DNA of 19,372 nucleotides from DATFQI01 sp035264365. GTDB taxonomy: Bacteria; Actinomycetota; Thermoleophilia; Solirubrobacterales; Solirubrobacteraceae. Below, piece after piece: positions 1-5,270 of this stretch (position 1 is the stretch's first letter; the number at the start of each line of letters is the position of its first letter). A program made the position numbers and the translations under genes. The stretch covers positions 1 through 19,372 of the forward strand of contig DATFQI010000188.1 of the NCBI GenBank assembly GCA_035264365.1, written 5' to 3'. Below the pieces are notes generated by a model. The model was not told the origin of the DNA and made no database searches. It worked only from the letters and a program-made list of their open reading frames with translations.

Positions 1-2
1 CG

Positions 3-806
3 CGTGCGCGGATCGCTCAGCTCGGCGACGGGCAAGAGCTGGATGAGGCTCTCGAGGCGGCGGCGCGCGAGTCGCAGGTGCTCGGCATCGTGGGCGGTGA
101 CGGGTCTGTAACGGCGGCTGCGGAGGTCGCGCTCAAGATCACGACGCCGCTTCTCGCGCTCCCGGGCGGCACGCTGAACCATCTGGCCCGCGATCTGCGG
201 GTCGACGACGTGGACGACGCCCTCGACGCCGTCGCCTCCGGGGAGGTCGTCGGCGTGGACGTCGCGACAATCGACGGCCGGCCGTTCCTCAACGGCGCCG
301 GCTTCGGCGCCTACCCCGAGATGCTCGCGCACGCCGAAGAGCTGCGCGCTCGCCTCGGTCGCTGGCCGGGCCAGGTCGCAGCGGTCGCGAAGACGGTGGC
401 GGGCGCACGCCCGCTCGAGCTCACGCTCAACGGGACGCGCCGGCGGGTCTGGTTCGGGTTCGTGGGCAACTGCAAGCACGAGCCATCCGGAATCGCGCCC
501 AGCTGGCGGCCGCGGCTGGACGACGGGCGGCTCGACGTCCGGCTCGCGCTCGCAGACGTGCGGCTCTCGCGCACCCAGCTCGTCCTCGCCGCGCTCACCG
601 GCCGCGTGGCCCGTTCGCCGGCCTACGCCGAGGAGCTCGTCGACGAGCTGCGGGTCGAATCTCCACACGCGCGCCTGCGGCTCGCGTGCGACGGCGAGCA
701 CTTCGAGGGCCACGGCGACTTCGTCGTCGAGAAGCGCCCGGAGCGCCTCGCGGTCTACGCCCCGCACCGGTCTCCCGGGGTAGACGGCGTAGCGCGAGAG
801 GGTTAG
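3..806 (+). CDS. Diacylglycerol kinase-family lipid kinase, 3' part (5' end outside window)
   Basis: The frame is open from the window edge, so the start codon lies upstream; 267 C-terminal residues are visible. The nucleotide-binding signature GIVGGDGSVTAAAEVAL (family consensus GGDGT) is followed about 20 residues later by LPGGTLNHLARDL, the LPxGTxNxxAR motif of the DAGK catalytic domain. The C-terminal half has the usual DGRLDV and DGEHFEG-type segments of the YegS/DgkB beta-sandwich domain. Family members phosphorylate diacylglycerol or related lipids (sphingosine, ceramide) using ATP at the inner membrane face; the exact substrate cannot be read here. Serine replaces the usual threonine in GGDG(T/S), a conservative change. 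It ends just before a strong hairpin and is probably a separate transcript from the next gene. Confidence 0.9.
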   Translation, partial: RARIAQLGDGQELDEALEAAARESQVLGIVGGDGSVTAAAEVALKITTPLLALPGGTLNHLARDLRVDDVDDALDAVASGEVVGVDVATIDGRPFLNGAGFGAYPEMLAHAEELRARLGRWPGQVAAVAKTVAGARPLELTLNGTRRRVWFGFVGNCKHEPSGIAPSWRPRLDDGRLDVRLALADVRLSRTQLVLAALTGRVARSPAYAEELVDELRVESPHARLRLACDGEHFEGHGDFVVEKRPERLAVYAPHRSPGVDGVAREG

Positions 807-810
807 ATTT

Positions 811-848
811 GTCCCTGCGCCGCCGAGGGCGGTCGCGCGGCGCGGGAC
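811..848 (+). terminator. GC-rich hairpin after the lipid kinase gene
   Basis: Four bases after the stop codon, 811-823 (GTCCC, a bulged T, GCGCCGC) pairs with 837-848 (GCGGCGC then GGGAC), giving a 12-bp stem with one bulge and a 13-nt loop. There is no T-tract, so it is terminator-like rather than a canonical intrinsic terminator. It also lies in the leader of the next gene. Confidence 0.5.
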
Positions 849-873
849 GTTCTCAACCAGAAGGGAGGACGGG

Positions 874-1479
874 ATGTTGTCCTTCAGATGGCTCGCGATC
901 GGTGCCGGGGTCGCGTCGTTCACGGCCGGTGCCGCCATCGCCGCCTCGCAGTCCGGAGAGACGACCGCCGTAACAGCGGACTTCCAGGCCGCCGTCGTCT
1001 CGCAGGAGCAGCGACAGTGCGATGCCGATCACCTGAAGTTCCGCGTGAAGTTCGAGGGCACGCAGACCAGTCCGGACCCGCGACTGAGCGGCAAGCTCAC
1101 GATCCGCGTGGTGTCGGTCGTCAACACGCAGAACGGATACGGCTACACCAGGGCCAAGGTCCGCGTGAGCGACACGGCGACCGGGAAGCCGAAGTTGCAC
1201 GGCCTCGCCGTCGGCGTGATCGAGCCCGACGGTGGATCCGAAGGGCTGCTCAGCGGGCGCACGATCGGCCCGAACTCGATGCGGCTGCTCGCGAACTTCA
1301 ACGTCTCCCAGGACCAGGCGAGCGGTGCTCTTACCGGCGAGATCGGAAAGGACTCGCAGACCGGTGCCGCCCAGGATCCGGCCATCCTCACCGACGCGTG
1401 CAAGGGCGGCCACGGCAAGCGCGCGGACGCCAAGGACAAGCGCAAGGGCCACGGCCCGAAGACCCACAAGCATCGCTGA
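874..1479 (+). CDS. Secreted protein of unknown function with basic C-terminal tail
   Basis: 201 residues, not recognised as a named family. The start is supported by a good Shine-Dalgarno (AAGGGAGG, 861-868). Residues 1 to about 28 form an export signal: a short basic start, a hydrophobic Ala/Gly-rich core and an A-x-A-like exit (AIAAS). The mature part is rich in Val/Thr/Ser and reads like a beta-rich domain. It has only two cysteines, Cys49 and Cys176, at either end of the domain, which could form a disulfide outside the cell. The last 25 residues are strongly basic (Lys, Arg, His: KDKRKGHG, KTHKHR), which could bind the wall, nucleic acid or metal. It is monocistronic, bounded by hairpins on both sides. 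Export is well supported; function is unknown. Confidence 0.75.
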   Translation: MLSFRWLAIGAGVASFTAGAAIAASQSGETTAVTADFQAAVVSQEQRQCDADHLKFRVKFEGTQTSPDPRLSGKLTIRVVSVVNTQNGYGYTRAKVRVSDTATGKPKLHGLAVGVIEPDGGSEGLLSGRTIGPNSMRLLANFNVSQDQASGALTGEIGKDSQTGAAQDPAILTDACKGGHGKRADAKDKRKGHGPKTHKHR

Positions 1480-1487
1480 GACGCGAC

Positions 1488-1514
1488 GACCGGCGCGGGG
1501 TCACCGCGCCGGTC
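1488..1514. terminator. Bidirectional terminator-like hairpin between convergent genes
   Basis: A perfect 11-bp stem (GACCGGCGCGG at 1488-1498 against CCGCGCCGGTC at 1504-1514) encloses a 5-nt loop. It sits between the stop of the secreted-protein gene and the stop of the convergent PspC gene, touching the latter by two bases. There is no T-run on either strand, but the location between converging genes fits shared termination. Confidence 0.65.
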
Positions 1515-1701
1515 AGCCGTTCGGCAGGACGATCCAGAGCACGATGTAGATCAGGAACTGCGGCCCGGGGAGCAGGCACGAGATCAGGAAGAGGATCCGG
1601 ACCTGCCATGGCTTCATGCCGAACCGCTGCGCGAGCGCGGCGCACACGCCCGCGATCACGCGCGCGTTGCGAGGGCGGACCAGCGCAGTCGATCGAGCCA
1701 T
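1513..1701 (-). CDS. PspC-domain small membrane protein
   Basis: 62 residues, essentially a single PspC domain. The N-terminal part has the family pattern (RNARVIAGVCAALAQRFGM, compare the usual R...k.igGVcaGla.ryg), followed by one hydrophobic helix of about 20 residues (ILFLISCLLPGPQFLIYIVLWIVLP split by PGP). PspC domains are found in phage-shock/envelope-stress membrane proteins and are often this short in actinobacteria. It would sit in the cytoplasmic membrane. It is divergent from the cupredoxin gene, with about 100 bp between the two starts, and converges on the secreted-protein gene through a shared hairpin. No other psp genes are visible, so a stress role is inferred from family only. 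Confidence 0.85.
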   Translation of the reverse strand: MARSTALVRPRNARVIAGVCAALAQRFGMKPWQVRILFLISCLLPGPQFLIYIVLWIVLPNG

Positions 1702-1790
1702 GAGCCGAGCCTATCGCCGCGGAGCCGACCGCCGGCGCCACGTCTAGACCCGGCTCGAGCGCTCCGGTAGCGTCGCGCCACAATCCGCTC

Positions 1791-1799
1791 GGAGGAGGG
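1791..1799 (+). promoter_or_regulatory. Strong ribosome binding site for the cupredoxin gene
   Basis: GGAGGAGGG lies immediately upstream of the ATG at 1803. It is one of the best Shine-Dalgarno matches in the window and fixes the start of the two-domain cupredoxin gene. Confidence 0.7.
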
Positions 1800-1802
1800 T
1801 CC

Positions 1803-2873
1803 ATGTCGGTGAGACGGTGCCTGACTGCGCTGGTGATGGCTGCACTCGCGGCGGCGATAGCCGCACCGGGAGCGACGGCGAAGACGAAGACGGTCATCGC
1901 CGGTGGCCCGCCACCGAAAGCCTCCCAGGCCGGCAACCTCAAGTTCCCGGCCGAGCTGGACCTCAACGGCTTCTTCCGCAAGACGGTCACGATCCATGCG
2001 GGCGACTCGGTGAAGTGGGTCTTCAGCGAGCGCGTGGTGCACACCGTGACGTTCCTCGCCAAGGGCGACACGCGGCCTCCGCTCGAGCGGCCCGATCCCA
2101 CGCACCCGTATCTGGGCTACAGCGACAGCCAGAACCTGCCGTTCTGGTTCAACGGGCAGCCGAGCATCGAGATCCCGCCCGAGCATGCGTTCCCGCAGGG
2201 CGGCGCGACGGCCGACGGCAAGACCTATCGCAACTCAGGCCTCTCAGCCCCGACCTTCGCTCCGTACAAGCTGAAGTTCCCGAAGAAGGGGACCTACAAG
2301 TACCTGTGCCTCGTGCATCCCGGCATGGACGCGCGCGTGAAGGTGCTACCGAAGTCGGCGACGATCCCGTCGGCCAAGGCGGACCGCAAGGCCCGCAACA
2401 AGGAGTACGCGAAGGCGCTCAAGGCCGCCAAGAGGCTCGGCAAGCTCAAGCCGAGCGGCAACAACGTGGTGGCCGGCAACGACAACAGCACCGTCGCGTG
2501 GTTCCGGTTCTTCCCGCGGACGCGGACGATCAAGGCCGGCCAGTCGGTGCGGTTCTCGATCACCTCGAAGTCCGAGATCCACACGATCTCCTTCGGGCCG
2601 CAGGCGGCTCCGTCGTTCGTGGAGGTCCAGCCGCAGCCCGCCGGGCCCCCGCGGCTGCAGTTCAGCCCGCTGGTGATCATGCCGAGCGACAATCCGCTCC
2701 CGCCCTACACCGGCACCAACCACGGGAACGGGTTCTTCAACACCGGCGTGATCGACACCAACCCGGCGTCGCCGAACCCGACCAGCGTGGACGTGACGTT
2801 CTCCAACCCGGGCAGCTACCTGTTCGAGTGCACGATCCACCCCGGGATGCAGGGGACGATCAAGGTCGAGTAG
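1803..2873 (+). CDS. Secreted two-domain cupredoxin (plastocyanin-like) protein
   Basis: 356 residues with a signal peptide (about 1-26, ending PGATA). Two cupredoxin domains follow in tandem. Each carries the full type-1 copper ligand set: His80 with Cys169, His172 and Met175 (C-L-V-H-P-G-M), and His260 with Cys343, His346 and Met349 (C-T-I-H-P-G-M). A Lys/Ala-rich linker (about 185-215) joins them. Type-1 copper proteins carry single electrons outside the membrane, so an extracellular electron carrier or copper-handling role is likely. The spacing between the first His and the Cys is 83-89 residues in both domains, against about 47 in plant plastocyanin, so each domain contains a sizeable Pro/Asn/Gly-rich insertion. 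The two inserts differ in sequence, which suggests an old duplication. No oxidase or partner gene is adjacent. Confidence 0.88.
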   Translation: MSVRRCLTALVMAALAAAIAAPGATAKTKTVIAGGPPPKASQAGNLKFPAELDLNGFFRKTVTIHAGDSVKWVFSERVVHTVTFLAKGDTRPPLERPDPTHPYLGYSDSQNLPFWFNGQPSIEIPPEHAFPQGGATADGKTYRNSGLSAPTFAPYKLKFPKKGTYKYLCLVHPGMDARVKVLPKSATIPSAKADRKARNKEYAKALKAAKRLGKLKPSGNNVVAGNDNSTVAWFRFFPRTRTIKAGQSVRFSITSKSEIHTISFGPQAAPSFVEVQPQPAGPPRLQFSPLVIMPSDNPLPPYTGTNHGNGFFNTGVIDTNPASPNPTSVDVTFSNPGSYLFECTIHPGMQGTIKVE

Positions 2874-2884
2874 CCCACCTCGGA

Positions 2885-2936
2885 CGGGGCTCGGACGGCG
2901 GCGCGGAATCTCCCGCGCCGCCGCCGGGTAGCCCCG
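2885..2936 (+). terminator. Nested hairpin between cupredoxin gene and GlsB-like gene
   Basis: The inner stem is 11 bp (2896-2906 with 2913-2923, 6-nt loop AATCTC). An outer 7-bp stem pairs CGGGGCT (2885-2891) with AGCCCCG (2930-2936). The structure ends four bases before the ATG at 2941 and leaves no visible Shine-Dalgarno. It could terminate the upstream transcript, control translation of the downstream gene, or both. Confidence 0.5.
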
Positions 2937-2940
2937 ACTC

Positions 2941-3216
2941 ATGATCGGATTCATCATCGCCGGCCTCATCATCGGCGCGCTCGCGCGCCTGCTGATGCCC
3001 GGCCGCCAGAAGATCGGCTTGATCTGGACCCTGCTGCTGGGCCTCGCGGGCTCGGTGATCGGAGGCACGATCGCCAACCTGATCGGGACGGGCGACGTCT
3101 TTGAGCTCAACGTGATCGGGTTCATCGTCGCCGTGCTGTGCTCCGTGGCGCTGCTGGCCGCGGCCGAACGGGCCGGGCTCGGGCACGGGGACCGCAAGCG
3201 CCTCGGCCACTCGTAG
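2941..3216 (+). CDS. GlsB/YeaQ/YmgE-family stress-response membrane protein
   Basis: 91 residues; the first 80 match the transglycosylase-associated (GlsB/YeaQ/YmgE) family. There are three hydrophobic segments (about 2-18, 27-45, 57-77), the typical Gly-rich packing pattern (FIIAGLIIGALARLLMPG, LGLAGSVIGGTIA), and a short basic tail with HGDRKR. Family members are small cytoplasmic membrane proteins linked to general or envelope stress; the biochemical role is unknown. The family name 'transglycosylase-associated' does not imply enzymatic activity. The ATG at 2941 is chosen because the first membrane helix begins there, although no Shine-Dalgarno is visible and a stable hairpin lies just upstream. 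Confidence 0.85.
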   Translation: MIGFIIAGLIIGALARLLMPGRQKIGLIWTLLLGLAGSVIGGTIANLIGTGDVFELNVIGFIVAVLCSVALLAAAERAGLGHGDRKRLGHS

Positions 3217-3236
3217 GCCGCATGGCTTGACGGGCG

Positions 3237-3264
3237 CACCGCCGGGTCGAAAGACTCGGCGGTG
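3237..3264 (+). promoter_or_regulatory. GAAA-capped 12-bp hairpin covering the histidine kinase ribosome binding site
   Basis: 3237-3248 (CACCGCCGGGTC) pairs fully with 3253-3264 (GACTCGGCGGTG), with one G-T wobble, closing a GAAA tetraloop of the stable GNRA class. The 3' arm contains the only purine-rich ribosome-binding candidate (GGTGGG, 3261-3266), five bases before the ATG at 3270. It may be a terminator for the upstream gene or a translational gate for the kinase. No T-tract follows. Confidence 0.5.
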
Positions 3265-3269
3265 GGCCT

Positions 3270-5270
3270 ATGTCTGCGCTGCAACTCGGGCGGTACGAGC
3301 GGCCGGCGGTCTACGCCGGGACGGTCGCCCTCGCCGCGGTCGCGTACTACCTCGCCGGGCGCGTCGGCCTCGAGCTGGCCTATCTCGACGGGGCCGTGGC
3401 CGCGCTGTGGCCGCCGTCGGGCCTCGGGCTCGCGGTCCTGTTCCTGCTCGGGCTCCGCCTGTGGCCGGCGATCGTGATCGGGGACCTGTGGCTGGGCGAT
3501 TGGTCCACGCCGACCGGGACCGTGCTCGCGCAGACCGTGGGGAACACCGTCGCGCTCGTCGTCGCGGCGTACCTGCTCCGGCGCTTCACGCAGAACCGCG
3601 GCTCGCTGGAGCGCGTCACGGACGTGCTGGCCTTCGTCGCCTGCGCGCTGATCGCGGCGGTGATCAGCGCGGCTTTCGGACCGCTCTCGCTACGCCTTGG
3701 CGACGTGATCGCGCCCGACGAGCTCGGGCGCGTCGTGCGGACCTGGACGCTCGGCGACGCGGCGGGCACCCTCGTCGTGGCCCCGGTGATCCTCACCTGG
3801 GCGAGCATCGGCCTGCGCGGCATCCGCCGTCCACAGCTGCTCGAGGGCGCGCTCGTGCTCGTCCTGATCGTGCTGCTGACCACGCTGCCGCCGCAGCGCG
3901 ACGTGCCGTTCATCGTGTTCCCGCTGCTGCTGTGGGCGGCGATCCGGTTCGGGCCGCGCGGCGCCGCGACGGCGATCCTGATCGTCTGCTCGATCACGGT
4001 CTGGAAGACGGCGCAGAACGACGGCCCGTTCGTGCGCGAGTCGATCACCGACAGCCTGCTCGCGACCCAGCTGTTCATCGCCACCTCGGCGCTCACGTCG
4101 CTGCTGCTCGCGGCGATGACGGCCGAGCGCGCGCGGGCGGAGTACTCCCAGCGCGCGCTCGTCGACGAGCAGAGGTCGCTGCGCAGGGTGGCCACGCTCG
4201 TCGCCGCCGCGGCCGAGCCGAGTCGCGTCTTCGAGCAGGTGACGAGGGAGGTCGCGCTGCTGCTGGGCGTGCCCGGCGCGAGCCTCGCGCGCTACGACGA
4301 AGAGCCCGGCACGGCGACGGTCGTCGGCGGCTGGAGCGCGGACGGCCGGCTGCGCCTGCCGGTCGCGAGCACGATCGACCTCGAGGGCGACACCGTGATC
4401 GCCCGCGTGCTGCGCAGCGGAAAGCCCGAGCGGGCGGTGTACGTGGACGCGGGCGGGACGCTCGCCGAGACGCTCCAGAGCGCGGGCTACCGCGGGGCGG
4501 TGGCGGCACCGGTCATCGTCGGCGGCCGGCTGTGGGGCGCGCTCGCGGCGGGGACCCGCTCGCCCGAGTCGCTCCCGGAGGGGGCCGAGCGGCGCCTCGG
4601 CGACTTCGCGGAGCTGGTCGCCCAGGCGATCGCCAACACCGACGCCCACGAGCAGCTGGCGGCCTCACGCGCGCGCATCGTCGAGGCCGGCGACGCAGAG
4701 CGCCGTCGGTTGGAGCGCAACCTGCACGACGGCGCGCAGCAGCGGCTCGTCTCGGTCGCGATCGACCTGCGGGTGATCGGCGCCACGCTCAAGAAGGACC
4801 CGCAGAAGGCCGGGGAGCTGCTGACCGCGGCCCAGGAGCAGCTCGCCCAGGGGCTCGACGACCTGCGCGAGCTCGCGCGCGGCATCCACCCGGCCGTCCT
4901 CACCGACCGCGGCCTCGGTCCGGCGCTGGAGTCGCTCGCGATCCGCGCGCCGGTGCCGGTCGAGATCGCCGAGCTACCGGAGGAGCGGCTCGCGGGGCCG
5001 GTCGAGGCGGCCGCCTACTACGTGGTCGCGGAGTCGATCACCAACGTGGCCAAGTACGCGCAGGCGTCGCACGCGACCGTCAGCGTGCGGCGCTCCAACG
5101 GCCGCGCGACGGTCACCGTCGAGGACGACGGCATCGGCGGCGCGGACCCAGCCCGCGGCACGGGCCTGCGCGGCCTGGCGGACCGCCTCGAGGCGCTCGA
5201 CGGGCGCCTCGTGGTGCAGAGCTCAGCCGACAGCGGGACCCGGATCAGCGCCGAGATCCCCTGCGCGTGA
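3270..5270 (+). CDS. MASE1-GAF sensor histidine kinase (NarL/DesK-type)
   Basis: 666 residues. Residues 1 to about 290 form a MASE1 integral-membrane sensor domain, with roughly eight hydrophobic helices and the typical AALWPPSGLGLAVLFLLG and GDLWLGD segments. A short coil (about 285-303) leads to a GAF-like domain (about 304-460). The dimerisation/phosphoacceptor region is HisKA_3: ERRRLERNLHDGAQQRL with phosphoacceptor His486. The ATP-binding domain has an N-box Asn592 (ESITNVAKYA), the G1 box DDGIGG (619-624) and GTGLRGLADRLEAL. Such kinases phosphorylate NarL-type response regulators, but no receiver-domain protein is in the window, so it is an orphan here. The neighbouring LAL regulator has no receiver domain. 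The 3' end overlaps that gene's 3' end by 48 bp, tail to tail. The stimulus is unknown. Confidence 0.93.
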   Translation: MSALQLGRYERPAVYAGTVALAAVAYYLAGRVGLELAYLDGAVAALWPPSGLGLAVLFLLGLRLWPAIVIGDLWLGDWSTPTGTVLAQTVGNTVALVVAAYLLRRFTQNRGSLERVTDVLAFVACALIAAVISAAFGPLSLRLGDVIAPDELGRVVRTWTLGDAAGTLVVAPVILTWASIGLRGIRRPQLLEGALVLVLIVLLTTLPPQRDVPFIVFPLLLWAAIRFGPRGAATAILIVCSITVWKTAQNDGPFVRESITDSLLATQLFIATSALTSLLLAAMTAERARAEYSQRALVDEQRSLRRVATLVAAAAEPSRVFEQVTREVALLLGVPGASLARYDEEPGTATVVGGWSADGRLRLPVASTIDLEGDTVIARVLRSGKPERAVYVDAGGTLAETLQSAGYRGAVAAPVIVGGRLWGALAAGTRSPESLPEGAERRLGDFAELVAQAIANTDAHEQLAASRARIVEAGDAERRRLERNLHDGAQQRLVSVAIDLRVIGATLKKDPQKAGELLTAAQEQLAQGLDDLRELARGIHPAVLTDRGLGPALESLAIRAPVPVEIAELPEERLAGPVEAAAYYVVAESITNVAKYAQASHATVSVRRSNGRATVTVEDDGIGGADPARGTGLRGLADRLEALDGRLVVQSSADSGTRISAEIPCA

